Source: Novosphingobium sp. UBA6722
GTDB lineage: Bacteria > Pseudomonadota > Alphaproteobacteria > Sphingomonadales > Sphingomonadaceae
Direction: 5' to 3'
NCBI GenBank assembly: GCA_002454125.1
Contig: DKII01000122.1
Coordinates: forward strand, 33,447-47,330
Length of the DNA: 13,884 nucleotides
In this document: positions 1-7,672 of the stretch, piece after piece
Layout of the letters: every line of letters starts with the position of its first letter
Position numbering within the stretch: position 1 is the stretch's first letter
Position numbers and translations under genes: made by a program
The notes under the pieces: model-generated
Told to the model about the DNA's origin: nothing
What the model saw: only the letters and a program-made list of their open reading frames with translations
The model's database searches: none

Positions 1-172
1 CAGCCTCCGCCGCGGCCAGATCGCTGGCGATCTGCCGGTCACGCGTCTCGACGGTCGCCATCACCTTGGGGACCATGCCCCGGCCAATGACGAAGAAGAT
101 GAAGCCGAAGAAGATCAGCATCCAGAAGATCTGGCTGGACCAGGTTTCGGCAATTTGCGCGATTTGAGGCAT
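1..172 (-). CDS. atpF: F-type ATP synthase subunit b' (b-type), N-terminal part only
   Basis: This is the first 57 residues of a b-type peripheral-stalk subunit; the rest lies beyond the left window edge. The stalk holds the F1 head still against the rotating c-ring. The protein begins MPQIAQIAETWSSQIFW, followed by one hydrophobic membrane helix (about residues 15-30, FWMLIFFGFIFFVIG). A polar stretch starting the stalk helix (ETRDRQIASDLAAAEA) comes next. The helix-then-charged layout and the position directly after atpE fit b', which precedes b in alphaproteobacterial Fo operons. The b versus b' choice rests on gene order, since the diagnostic remainder is missing. No strong Shine-Dalgarno is visible before the ATG. 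The 77-base gap after atpE (173-249) holds no gene. Confidence 0.82.
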   Translation of the reverse strand, partial: MPQIAQIAETWSSQIFWMLIFFGFIFFVIGRGMVPKVMATVETRDRQIASDLAAAEA

Positions 173-249
173 CAGAGCGTCCGCAGTCTGCCCGGCCGGC
201 CCCACCCCGTAGGATGGAGACCAGCCGGTCGGTCAGTCAATCGTAAGTC

Positions 250-477
250 TTAGGCGACGAAGATCAGGATCATCGCGACGACGAACGAGAGCAGGCCCAG
301 AAGTTCGGCGGCGGCGAAGCCGATGAACAGGCGGCCCTGCTGGCCGTCAGCCGCGCCCGGGTTGCGCAGCGCGCTTTCCAGGAACGAACCAAAGACGTTG
401 CCCACGCCGATGGCGGCCATGCCGGCGCCGATGGCAGCGAGACCAGCACCGATCAGCTTGGCGCTTGCAGGTTCCAT
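250..477 (-). CDS. atpE: F-type ATP synthase subunit c (proteolipid ring)
   Basis: This 75-residue subunit c forms the proton-driven rotor ring of Fo in the inner membrane. It is a two-helix hairpin. Helix 1 carries the glycine-repeat packing motif (G10, G12, G17, G19, G24, G26, G30). The polar loop contains R38-N39-P40. Helix 2 carries the proton-binding carboxylate E58 in FAAAELLGLLSF. The length is normal for the family. The start is supported by a strong Shine-Dalgarno (AAGGAG at 486-491, 8 bases before the ATG), the best in the operon. That fits the need for many c copies per complex. The gene lies 43 bases after atpB and 77 bases before the b' gene. Confidence 0.97.
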   Translation of the reverse strand: MEPASAKLIGAGLAAIGAGMAAIGVGNVFGSFLESALRNPGAADGQQGRLFIGFAAAELLGLLSFVVAMILIFVA

Positions 478-520
478 TTCGATAACTCCTTTTACGAAAA
501 TTCGTGTGGTTGGATTGGAC

Positions 521-1306
521 TTAGTGAAGGTTTTCGGCGTCGTTGAGATACAGCGAAGTCAACAGCGCAAAGACGTAGGCCTGGATCCCGGCAACCAGGA
601 TTTCCAGGGCGCAGATCGCGATCATCAGCGCGAAGCTGAGGACCGAAACCACCGGGCCGATGCCGAGACCGGCATTGACACCGTTGATCACGAAGCCCGA
701 CAGCACTTCCAGCAGCACGTGCCCGGCCATCATGGCCACGAACAGTCGCAGGCCGAGGCTGAAGGGACGCACCAGGAAGGAGACCAGCTCGATCGCGAAG
801 ATCAGCGGGATCATCACCAGCGGGGTGCCGTGCGGCACGAACAGCGAGAAGAAGTGCAGCTTGTGCTTCCAGAAGCCGACGATCAGCACGATCGCGAAGC
901 TCATCACCGCCAGCACGCCGGTGGCGGTGAAGTGGCTGGTGAAGGTGAAGGGATGCACGCCAACCAGGCCCAGCGGCATCAGGCCGAGGATGTTGGCGAA
1001 GAGAATGAACATGAACAGCGAGAAGATGTAGGGCACATACTTCTTGCCGGCCGGGCCGATATTGGCGGCCAGCAGGTTGTCGATAAAGCTGGTAAAGCCT
1101 TCGACCGCCATCTGCCAGCGGCCGGGAACCAGCTCGCGCTTCATCCCGCCCCAGACGAAGATCAGCAGCGCCACGGCCGCGATTCCCATCCACAACGACG
1201 AGTTGGTGAAGGCAATATTGTAGCCCGCGATCTGCCAGTGATCGGTGCCGAACATCGGCTCGATCGTGAACTGGTGCATCGGATCGACTTTAGCCGCTTC
1301 GGCCAC
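521..1306 (-). CDS. atpB: F-type ATP synthase subunit a (proton channel)
   Basis: This 261-residue subunit a is the stator half-channel that passes protons to the c-ring. The essential arginine is R187 in SLGLRLFVAMMAGH (equivalent to E. coli R210). The conserved glutamine is Q242 in AGIQAYVFALLT (E. coli Q252). H196 and E235 sit where E. coli has E219 and H245, the reciprocal arrangement common outside enterobacteria. Several hydrophobic membrane helices are evident (for example 40-53, 92-112, 130-145, 220-250). The start is a GTG at 1304-1306, supported by AGAAGGG at 1315-1321. A later in-frame ATG (M10) has no better signal. The 60 bases between this gene and atpI hold no other gene. Confidence 0.97.
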   Translation of the reverse strand: MAEAAKVDPMHQFTIEPMFGTDHWQIAGYNIAFTNSSLWMGIAAVALLIFVWGGMKRELVPGRWQMAVEGFTSFIDNLLAANIGPAGKKYVPYIFSLFMFILFANILGLMPLGLVGVHPFTFTSHFTATGVLAVMSFAIVLIVGFWKHKLHFFSLFVPHGTPLVMIPLIFAIELVSFLVRPFSLGLRLFVAMMAGHVLLEVLSGFVINGVNAGLGIGPVVSVLSFALMIAICALEILVAGIQAYVFALLTSLYLNDAENLH

Positions 1307-1366
1307 GCGACGTACCCTTCTTGCTCAATTCATATGCGACCAGCGCCCCTCTGGCCTAAAGCAAGG

Positions 1367-1687
1367 TCAATCAGGGCGCCGGGACGAAATCCGGATGATG
1401 TTCCTGAAGGCAACGATGATCCCGAGGGCCATCATCACCAACAGACCCCAGGGCGAGGTTCCGGCAAACTGGTCAATGACCCAGCCGATGAACGCACCGC
1501 CGCCGATCCCCCCGATCAGCTCGGCCAGGACGCGGTTGCCAAGGCGGTAATTCGCATCGGCTTCCATGCCCGGACTTGGCTTGTTGCGCTGCTCTTCCCG
1601 CTCGCGTGCAGCCTTGAGCCGCGCTTCGAGCGCGTTGACCCGCGCATCTTCACCAATGGGGTCTCGGGCAGGCGGCTCGTCGTTCAT
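1367..1687 (-). CDS. atpI: AtpI/AtpZ-type ATP synthase accessory membrane protein
   Basis: This is a 106-residue first gene of the Fo operon. The N-terminal ~45 residues are charged and probably helical (ARVNALEARLKAAREREEQR), with a coiled-coil look. Two membrane helices follow (about 52-73, with glycine-rich GGIGGG, and 79-97), then a basic tail. That is the layout of the alphaproteobacterial AtpI/AtpZ family, which assists Fo or c-ring assembly and has been linked to magnesium or calcium handling. It is not a structural subunit of the enzyme. The start is backed by AGGAG just upstream (1694-1698). A candidate promoter lies about 60 bases upstream, so this is probably the first gene of the transcript. 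Confidence 0.88.
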   Translation of the reverse strand: MNDEPPARDPIGEDARVNALEARLKAAREREEQRNKPSPGMEADANYRLGNRVLAELIGGIGGGAFIGWVIDQFAGTSPWGLLVMMALGIIVAFRNIIRISSRRPD

Positions 1688-1748
1688 GCCAGTCTCCTAA
1701 TGCGGGAGCGATGGACACGGGCAACGGCTGCCCGCCGAGGGCACCGGC

Positions 1749-1777
1749 CCCTTAGGTTGGGGCAAGCCCTGAGTCAA
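1749..1777 (-). promoter_or_regulatory. Candidate promoter of the atp Fo operon
   Basis: On the minus strand TTGACT (1772-1777) is a five-of-six match to a -35 box. After a 17-base spacer it is followed by TAAGGG (1749-1754) as a weak -10. Initiation would fall near 1742, giving a leader of about 55 bases before atpI. The spacing and location are right; the -10 is poor against the E. coli consensus, so this is an inference. Confidence 0.4.
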
Positions 1778-1814
1778 CCGCCGCCGAAGGCGGTATAACC
1801 GGCTCCGGCGGCGG
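1778..1814 (-). terminator. GC-rich inverted repeat after the ydbH-ynbE-ydbL operon
   Basis: Eight-base perfect arms (CCGCCGCC at 1778-1785 and GGCGGCGG at 1807-1814) enclose 21 bases. A shorter alternative hairpin, CCGCC-GAA-GGCGG, sits at 1781-1793. It starts about 30 bases past the ydbL stop and abuts the -35 box of the atp promoter. No T-run follows, so it is not a classical intrinsic terminator. It could be a weak or factor-assisted terminator that shields the atp promoter from read-through. Confidence 0.35.
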
Positions 1815-1846
1815 GGAAACACGTTAGGCCATCGGGCCCGGTCGAA

Positions 1847-2257
1847 TCAGAGGCAGCGCGGATCCCGCTGCGGCTCAGCTGCCGTCCGGGTCAGCCAGCT
1901 GCGCCCGTCGGGTGCCTGGTACTTTTCCCCCGGCACGGTCCGGGCAATCGCCTGGCAGCCGGCGGAAAAGGCATATTCCTCAATCGTCGCGCCATTGGCG
2001 TCGGCGCGCTCGGCATAGACGGCCTTGCGCTTGATGTTGATATCGTCAGCCAAGCGGCGGATTTCCGCACTCGGCGGCACCGGGAAGCCCAGGTAGCCAT
2101 CGACCTTCTCGCCGACCTGGCCACTGGCGCGCGCGGCGGAATAGGCCGGATCGCGCTGCTGCGCCGAAGCCGGGACGATCAAGGCCAGCGCAGCGAGCGC
2201 CGCCCAGCCGGCCTTGGCCAACATGCTGCGTTCGATCGGGGCGACAAAATTGGTCAT
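1847..2257 (-). CDS. ydbL: YdbL family periplasmic protein (DUF1318)
   Basis: This 136-residue exported protein is the small partner of YdbH and YnbE. The signal peptide spans about residues 1-32 (basic start, hydrophobic AALAALALIV, cleavage after ASA). The mature part matches the DUF1318 pattern seen in E. coli YdbL: AARASGQVGEKVDGYLG, then DINIKRKAVYAERA, then PGEKYQAPDGRSWL. It is longer than E. coli YdbL (108 residues), with a C-terminal tail ending DPRCL. C101 and C135 could form a disulfide. In E. coli YdbL is thought to act as a periplasmic modulator of the YdbH-YnbE bridge. The chosen ATG is 8 bases after a GAGG site, 10 bases past the ynbE stop. An upstream in-frame ATG sits too close to that site. 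Confidence 0.85.
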   Translation of the reverse strand: MTNFVAPIERSMLAKAGWAALAALALIVPASAQQRDPAYSAARASGQVGEKVDGYLGFPVPPSAEIRRLADDINIKRKAVYAERADANGATIEEYAFSAGCQAIARTVPGEKYQAPDGRSWLTRTAAEPQRDPRCL

Positions 2258-2267
2258 GATCATTTCC

Positions 2268-2555
2268 TCAGAAAATGTCGGGATTGTCCTTGATCGTGTT
2301 CCCGGCATCGGCCGCGAGACGATAGACAACCTCCTGCTTGATATTGATATTCAGCTCGATGACGATCGGCTTGTCCGGCGCATTTACCGAAATGCAGCCC
2401 GCCAGAGTCATCGTACCGCCAATCAGCATCAATCCTTTCATTCCGGCAGCCCGGACCATTCCGAACCGCCCTGACCGCCCCTGCCGTGATGCCCCTTGTT
2501 CCATGGCGGAACTTGTCGCAGCCCGGACCGGCTTGGTCAATTGTTGTGGCTTCAT
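2268..2555 (-). CDS. ynbE: YnbE family outer-membrane lipoprotein
   Basis: This is a small lipoprotein with a lipobox LAGC (C54 if the first ATG is used) after a hydrophobic GLMLIGGTMT stretch. The mature part is about 42 residues (VNAPDKPIVIELNINIKQEV, then IKDNPDIF) and resembles E. coli YnbE, which ends in a similar acidic-hydrophobic tail. In E. coli YnbE sits in the outer membrane and pairs with the C-terminus of YdbH. The start at 2555 overlaps the ydbH stop as ATGA and has a strong AGGAAAG site, so the genes look translationally coupled. That start places 38 polar, basic residues before the hydrophobic core, which is odd for a lipoprotein. Internal starts at 2459 or 2441 would give an ordinary signal peptide. 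The family call is firm; the start is not. Confidence 0.8.
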   Translation of the reverse strand: MKPQQLTKPVRAATSSAMEQGASRQGRSGRFGMVRAAGMKGLMLIGGTMTLAGCISVNAPDKPIVIELNINIKQEVVYRLAADAGNTIKDNPDIF

Positions 2556-5500
2556 GGCACTTTCCTGCTGTCTGGGGGCTGAATATCGGGCGGAAGCGGC
2601 GCGGGAAGCGTCGGCTCCGCAATCGGCTTGCCGCTACTGTCAATCAGGCCAAGCTCGCGGGGGTCGCGCACATAGCTGGGATCGTAGAGCGATCGGAACG
2701 AGTGCAGCAACCGCTGGAACGGCGCGCGAATGTTGATGTTGAAGCGGATCGGCAAGCGGCCGACCTGGCGGGTTATGAAGTTGCGCTTGGCCCCCTCGCC
2801 CTGCGTCACCCCGTCAATCCGCAGGCGTGTGAAGATTTCGCCGTCGAGTTCGCCGTCGAGCCCGATCGTCATGCCCTTGAAATCGAGCGAGCGCAGCGAC
2901 TGGAAGGCGAAGTTGGCCATCGCGCCCATGTCCTTGTAGGTCAGCGCGCCGATGTACGACAGGTTTCCGCCGGGCGCGCGGGCGGTCAGCAATCCGCCCT
3001 CGATCCGCCCGCCATCCTCATCGAAGACCAGCGGCAGCTCGCCATCGAACACGCCGCGCGCCGCCATGTTCGACATTTCGAGCTGCTGGACGAACTGCGC
3101 CGCATCGGCCCCCACCACCTTCAGCGTAAAGCGCCGCTGCTCGGCCGCGCCCAGCTTCATCCGGGTCGGCAGGAGGTGCAACTCGCCATCGATGAATGGC
3201 CATTCGGCGCCATTGACCACCAGCAGGCCATCAGGTTCCAGCTGGAAGCTCAGCTCGCCGTCGAAAACCTCGATCCCGGGGTTGATCGACGCGATCTTGA
3301 GCCGCTGGTCGGGCGCCGTCACCAGCCCGAGCAGATCGGTGAACACCACTGTTCCGCTAACGCCGTCAACCGGGCCGAACGCGGCTGCGAAATTGAACTT
3401 CTCGGTCGAGAAGCGCCCGGTCGAGGTCACCGCATCGCTGGTCCAGTCGATCCGCCCGGTCCCGTTGACCCGGCCCTCGGCGTTGGCGATCACGCCCAGC
3501 GCCAGGTAGGTCAGGGTATCGGGTTGGAGCTTGTCGTCGAACAGCAGGTCGGCCACCACCAGATCGGCATGACCGCGCGCAGTGTCCAAGTCATGGGCGA
3601 TCCGCGCCTCGGTCACCACCCGGTCAGAGCTGGGTTCGCGCAGCACGGCCAGTGCGGCGATGCGGTTGTCAACCAGGGACAGGCTGGCATCGCGGGCAAC
3701 CAGCGGGCGGAAGCGATCGTCCGCCTCGCGGTCAAGCAAGCGGAAGGTGCCCTCATTCAGGTTCAAGGCACCGCCGGCATAGTTCCAGGTGCCGGTGGCC
3801 TCGACCAAGTCGAGCGGCACTGCAGCGAGCCGGGCCTCGGCCCCGGTGAAACGGCCGGACAGGACCGAGCCGAGCCGCCCGGTCAGGCTGGCAATGGTTA
3901 TGCGGTTCGCTGCATCGACCTGGCCCAGCGTTACATCGACATTGCGTGCAGCCAGGCTGCCGGGCCAGGCAAAGCCGACCGCAGCAGAGCGCAGCAAGAT
4001 CGGCGTATCGCCCAGCCGCCCTGACAGCGCCAGCGCTGGCGCCCCGGCAGCAAAGCGGGTCCCGCGCGCACTGCTGGTCAGGATCGCCCCGCCCGGTCCG
4101 GGGCACAGCGTCAGGGCCTTCGCATCAAGCGTCAGGTTGGCATAGCGCAGGCTGTCAAACCGCAGCGGCGTGCAGCGGCGCCACATCGCCAGGCCGCGCC
4201 GGTCTGACCAGGTGCCGTCGATCGGCACGGTGAGCCGCTCAACCCGCCCACCCGGCAGGGCCCCGCTGATCGTGGCCTGACCGGAGAGGCCCATCGCGCC
4301 ATCGGCGCGGCGGACGATCACCAGTCGGGGCAAGGCAACCCGGCTATCGCGGGCGCGGTATTCCGGCATGGTGAGGCGCGCCTCGATCGCCCCGCCTGGC
4401 CGCCGTTCAACCTGCCCGGACAGGCGCGGCAGGCCCTGCCCGCCGGTCCGCAGGTTGCCGGTCATCCGCATCCCGCCCTGCCCGCCCAGCGCCAGCTGCC
4501 CGCGCGACAGCACCAGCAGTTCCTGCCCGCTGGTGCCAGTCAGTTCGAGCTGCGGGACGATGACGCTGGTCAGCTCGCCGCTGCGGCGCAGGGTGAAATC
4601 GGCGGCAAGGCGACTGTCTGCTCCTTCACGGCGCAGGCCGGTGCGCAGCTGCGCCAGCAGCGGCGCACCCAGCGTGCCCGCCGCCGAGCGCTCCAGCTCG
4701 GCCAGGGTGCGGTCAAGCGCAGGCCCCGGTTGCAGCCCCGTGCCGCCCAGCTGCCCATCGGCCTCGAGCCGGGCCATGCCATCGCGGCCGCTGGCTGAAC
4801 CCTGCAAGGTCAGGTTGCGGGCGGCGAGTTGCCCGGACAGGCCTGTCGCAGTCAGATCATACTGCGCCGCTAGCGTCGTGGCGCTGGCCGACAGCGCCAG
4901 TTCGCCGCCGATCTGATTGACCCGCTGCCCGGCCCATTCGATCCGCCCGCCCGCCAGTTGCCCTTTCGCAGCCAGGCTGGTGAGGTCCGCCTTGGCCGAG
5001 AGGTCCGCCTGCATCGCCGACGCGCCGACAGCCAGATCGGGGCAGCGGGCGCTTTCGAGCCGCAGCGGACCGCTGAATTGCGGCGCACCGGCTGCGCTGG
5101 TTACCTTGCCAAAGGCGCTGACCCCGGTCAGGCGGCAATCACCCAGCAGCAGCTGCGGCGCGATCGCGGCGAGCTGCCCGGCAAAGCTGCTCCGCAGGTT
5201 GCCGCGGCCATCAGCCTTGATCCCGACCGGACCATAATCGGTCTCGATCCGCGCGCGACCGTCTTCAAGGGTCAGGGCAAGATCGGGCAGACCCGGTGTG
5301 CGCTCGCTCCCCGGCGCGAACAGCACCTTGTCGAGACTGCCGAAACTGAGTTTGCCGCCCCGATAGGCGCCATAGAGCCGCGGCTTGACCAGCCGCACCG
5401 AGCCGATCGTTGGCAGACCCAGCGTGGGGACGATGCGGATTTCGACCCGATCGGCCGTGAAGTCCGGCCGGGCCGGATCGCCGATGACGACACCGCTGAT

Positions 5501-5734
5501 CACCTGGGTCAGCGGACCGACCTGTTCCAGCCGGTAAGTCGTCGGCAGATCATACTGCTCCAGCTGCTTGCCGATGATCCGGTGCGCCAGGTTTTCGCGC
5601 TGCAGCCACAGCACTGCGGCGGCCAGCCCGATCAGGCCAAGGGCGACGGCCAGCACACGGCGCCAACGCCGCGATCCGGGTGCCGGAGCGGCTTGTGCCG
5701 CGTTTTCCGGTAGTTCGTCCTCGGCCTCGGGCAT
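2552..5734 (-). CDS. ydbH: YdbH-family AsmA-like envelope bridge protein
   Basis: This is a 1060-residue protein anchored in the inner membrane by one helix (about residues 27-44, VLAVALGLIGLAAAVLWL) after a short acidic then basic cytosolic tail. The remaining ~1000 residues are predicted periplasmic, rich in alternating hydrophobic strands and repeats of the LxLxxGxxR type. They match the long beta-groove architecture of AsmA-like lipid transporters (YhdP, TamB, YdbH). The C-terminal third includes the YdbH-type region around FNINIRAPF and ends in a proline-rich tail. Homologues are thought to carry phospholipid to the outer membrane. E. coli YdbH is 879 residues, so this one is longer. The start at 5734 is preferred over upstream in-frame starts because of AGGAA 4 bases away and the short N-tail. 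The ynbE-ydbL order downstream strengthens the call. Confidence 0.88.
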   Translation of the reverse strand: MPEAEDELPENAAQAAPAPGSRRWRRVLAVALGLIGLAAAVLWLQRENLAHRIIGKQLEQYDLPTTYRLEQVGPLTQVISGVVIGDPARPDFTADRVEIRIVPTLGLPTIGSVRLVKPRLYGAYRGGKLSFGSLDKVLFAPGSERTPGLPDLALTLEDGRARIETDYGPVGIKADGRGNLRSSFAGQLAAIAPQLLLGDCRLTGVSAFGKVTSAAGAPQFSGPLRLESARCPDLAVGASAMQADLSAKADLTSLAAKGQLAGGRIEWAGQRVNQIGGELALSASATTLAAQYDLTATGLSGQLAARNLTLQGSASGRDGMARLEADGQLGGTGLQPGPALDRTLAELERSAAGTLGAPLLAQLRTGLRREGADSRLAADFTLRRSGELTSVIVPQLELTGTSGQELLVLSRGQLALGGQGGMRMTGNLRTGGQGLPRLSGQVERRPGGAIEARLTMPEYRARDSRVALPRLVIVRRADGAMGLSGQATISGALPGGRVERLTVPIDGTWSDRRGLAMWRRCTPLRFDSLRYANLTLDAKALTLCPGPGGAILTSSARGTRFAAGAPALALSGRLGDTPILLRSAAVGFAWPGSLAARNVDVTLGQVDAANRITIASLTGRLGSVLSGRFTGAEARLAAVPLDLVEATGTWNYAGGALNLNEGTFRLLDREADDRFRPLVARDASLSLVDNRIAALAVLREPSSDRVVTEARIAHDLDTARGHADLVVADLLFDDKLQPDTLTYLALGVIANAEGRVNGTGRIDWTSDAVTSTGRFSTEKFNFAAAFGPVDGVSGTVVFTDLLGLVTAPDQRLKIASINPGIEVFDGELSFQLEPDGLLVVNGAEWPFIDGELHLLPTRMKLGAAEQRRFTLKVVGADAAQFVQQLEMSNMAARGVFDGELPLVFDEDGGRIEGGLLTARAPGGNLSYIGALTYKDMGAMANFAFQSLRSLDFKGMTIGLDGELDGEIFTRLRIDGVTQGEGAKRNFITRQVGRLPIRFNINIRAPFQRLLHSFRSLYDPSYVRDPRELGLIDSSGKPIAEPTLPAPLPPDIQPPDSRKVP

Positions 5735-5794
5735 CGTTCCTGCTTGCGCGTTTGGGCGGCGAAAGGCAATGCAGCATCGACCAAGGGAGACGGC

Positions 5795-6490
5795 GTGAGC
5801 GACGAAGTGCCCTCCGAACCGCATCACGGCACGGGCCACCGCGCCCGGCTACGCGCGCGGCTGCTGGGTGGCGGGGCCGAAGCCCTCGCCGATCACGAGG
5901 TCATCGAATACCTGCTGATGCTGGCGATCCCGCGCAAGGATGTGAAGCCGCTCGCCAAAAGCCTGCTCGCTCGGTTCGGCGGGCTGGCCGGGGTGCTGAA
6001 TGCCGATGCCAAGGCGCTCGCGCTCCATCCCGGCATGGGCGAAACCAGCGCGGCGGCGCTCAAGATCGTCGCGCTGGGTGCACGCAGGCTCGCCCGTGCA
6101 GAATTGTCCGAAGCGCCGGTCCTGGCCAGCTGGCAGACGCTGATCGATTACCTGACGATCGACATGGCGCACCTGACGCACGAACGGGTGCGGGTGCTCT
6201 ACCTCGATACCCGAAACCGCCTGATCCTCGATCACCTTGAAAGCGAAGGCGCCTTGGATGAGGCGGCGATCCATCCCCGCAACGTGGTCAAGCGTGCGCT
6301 TGATGTCGGGGCGGCAGCGCTGATCCTCGTCCACAACCACCCGTCCGGCTCACCCGAACCGAGCCGCGCAGATATCCAAATCACCAATCGCATCGCCGAA
6401 GCCGGGCGGCTACTCGGGATCGTGGTCCATGACCATGTGATCGTCGGCCGTCATGGCCATACCAGTCTGCGCGCCAAGGGACTTGTTTGA
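5795..6490 (+). CDS. radC: RadC family protein (JAMM-type, UPF0758)
   Basis: This is a 231-residue protein of normal length for RadC. The N-terminal helical part has a helix-hairpin-helix-like segment (about 62-90, GGLAGVLNADAKALALHPGMG). The C-terminal JAMM metalloprotease-like domain shows the full metal-binding pattern: H180-N-H182-P-S-G, then D193 exactly 10 residues later (SPEPSRAD), and probably E130 upstream. The family's true role is unsettled; the old DNA-repair assignment is considered unreliable. The start is a GTG preceded by AAGGGAGA (5783-5790), giving the usual MSDE-type N-terminus. An ATG at 5744 would add 17 atypical residues. It is divergent from ydbH with 60 bases between, and the CoA-transferase follows after 4 bases. 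Confidence 0.92.
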   Translation: MSDEVPSEPHHGTGHRARLRARLLGGGAEALADHEVIEYLLMLAIPRKDVKPLAKSLLARFGGLAGVLNADAKALALHPGMGETSAAALKIVALGARRLARAELSEAPVLASWQTLIDYLTIDMAHLTHERVRVLYLDTRNRLILDHLESEGALDEAAIHPRNVVKRALDVGAAALILVHNHPSGSPEPSRADIQITNRIAEAGRLLGIVVHDHVIVGRHGHTSLRAKGLV

Positions 6491-6494
6491 AGCG

Positions 6495-7670
6495 ATGAGT
6501 GAAACTGCTGCTCCGCCGATGCTGCAAGGCATCAAGGTTGTTGACCTGACGACCGTGGTCTTCGGGCCCTATTGCACCCAGATCCTGGCCGACCTGGGCG
6601 CCGAGGTGATCAAGGTGGAAACCCCCGGCGGCGACGTGCTGCGCTGGGCGGCGAAGAGCGCCAAGACCAAGGGCATGGCGCCGATCTTCTTCGGTTTCAA
6701 CCACGGCAAGCAGTCGATCGCGCTTGATCTCAAGCAGCCGGAAGACAATGCCGTGATCAAGGCGCTGCTGGCCGATGCCGACGTGTTTGTCGCCAATGTC
6801 CGGGGCAAGGCGCTGGAACGGTTGGGGCTGGACTATGAAGCGGTCAAGGCGATCCGGCCGGACATCGTCTATGTTCACTGCGTCGGCTTCGGCCAGGATG
6901 GCCCCTATGCCGATCTGCAGGCCTATGACGATGTGATCCAGGCGGCGGGCGGCGTCACCAGCCTGCTGCCGCTGGTCGATGGCAACCCGGCCCCGCGCTT
7001 CATGCCATCGCTGATTGCCGACAAGGTTTCCGGCCTCCACGCCGCCTATGCCACCATGGCAGCCCTGTTCCATCGCCAGCGGACCGGCGAAGGGCAGAAG
7101 GTCGAAGTGCCGATGCTCGAATCCTTCGCCAGCTTCATGATGAACGAGCATCTGGGCGGACTGACCTTCGATCCGCCGGTCGGCCCGCCCGGCTATGCCC
7201 GCCAGCTTGATCCCGAACGCCAGCCATTCCGGACGGCGGACGGGCACATCGTCATCGTCGCCTATACGCTTGAATCGTGGGACGTGATCTTCGCGATCCT
7301 GGGTGAGCCGGACTATATCAAGGATCCGCGCTTTGCAGGTCCGGCCAATCGCGCTGCCGCGATGCCCGAGCTTTACCGCCACATGGCCAAACTGACGCCG
7401 AACTTTACCACGGCCCATCTGTTGAAGGCCTGCCACGCGGCGCAGATCCCAGCCCAGCCAGTCAACGATATCGCCGGCGTGCTGGCCGACGAACACCTCA
7501 CCGCGGTCGGCCTGTTCAAGCAGCGCGAGCACCCGACCGAAGGCGCCTATCACGAGATCGGCCAGCCGGTCCGCTTTGGCGCCATGCCACAGCATGAGCG
7601 CCGCGCGCCGCCGCAACTCGATCAGGATGGACCGGCAATCCGTGCCGACCTCGCCCGTAAAGCCGACTGA
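6495..7670 (+). CDS. CaiB/BaiF (class III) CoA-transferase
   Basis: This 391-residue enzyme moves CoA between acyl-CoA donors and carboxylic acids. The family start IKVVDLTTVVFGPYCTQILADLGAEVIKVE is recognisable at about residues 13-42. The predicted catalytic aspartate is D176 in PSLIADKVSG, at the position of the acyl-anhydride-forming Asp of formyl-CoA transferase. It is followed by the conserved GEGQKVEVPMLES segment. Length is normal. The acid substrate cannot be deduced, because family members differ widely (carnitine, formate, oxalate, bile acids, succinyl transfers). It begins 4 bases after radC with only a weak Shine-Dalgarno, suggesting coupling to the upstream gene. The NRDE gene follows after 2 bases. 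Confidence 0.9.
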   Translation: MSETAAPPMLQGIKVVDLTTVVFGPYCTQILADLGAEVIKVETPGGDVLRWAAKSAKTKGMAPIFFGFNHGKQSIALDLKQPEDNAVIKALLADADVFVANVRGKALERLGLDYEAVKAIRPDIVYVHCVGFGQDGPYADLQAYDDVIQAAGGVTSLLPLVDGNPAPRFMPSLIADKVSGLHAAYATMAALFHRQRTGEGQKVEVPMLESFASFMMNEHLGGLTFDPPVGPPGYARQLDPERQPFRTADGHIVIVAYTLESWDVIFAILGEPDYIKDPRFAGPANRAAAMPELYRHMAKLTPNFTTAHLLKACHAAQIPAQPVNDIAGVLADEHLTAVGLFKQREHPTEGAYHEIGQPVRFGAMPQHERRAPPQLDQDGPAIRADLARKAD

Positions 7671-7672
7671 CC

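Noticed and set aside
173..249. Possible internal promoter or attenuator between atpE and the b' gene
   Set aside because: TTGACT-like and GACC/GGTC elements occur, but no -10 box at proper spacing and no convincing stem; left unassigned.
323..1798. Long plus-strand open frame opposite the atp genes
   Set aside because: It is antisense to four well-conserved atp genes, has low-complexity His/Gln/Glu-rich composition typical of reversed GC-rich coding DNA, and resembles no family.
2486..4024. 512-codon plus-strand frame inside ydbH
   Set aside because: A shadow of the ydbH reading frame; ydbH has the envelope-protein features and the conserved neighbours.
5735..5839. N-terminal extension of YdbH by 35 codons
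   Set aside because: It would overlap the radC start, lacks a good Shine-Dalgarno, and places the membrane anchor unusually far from the N-terminus.
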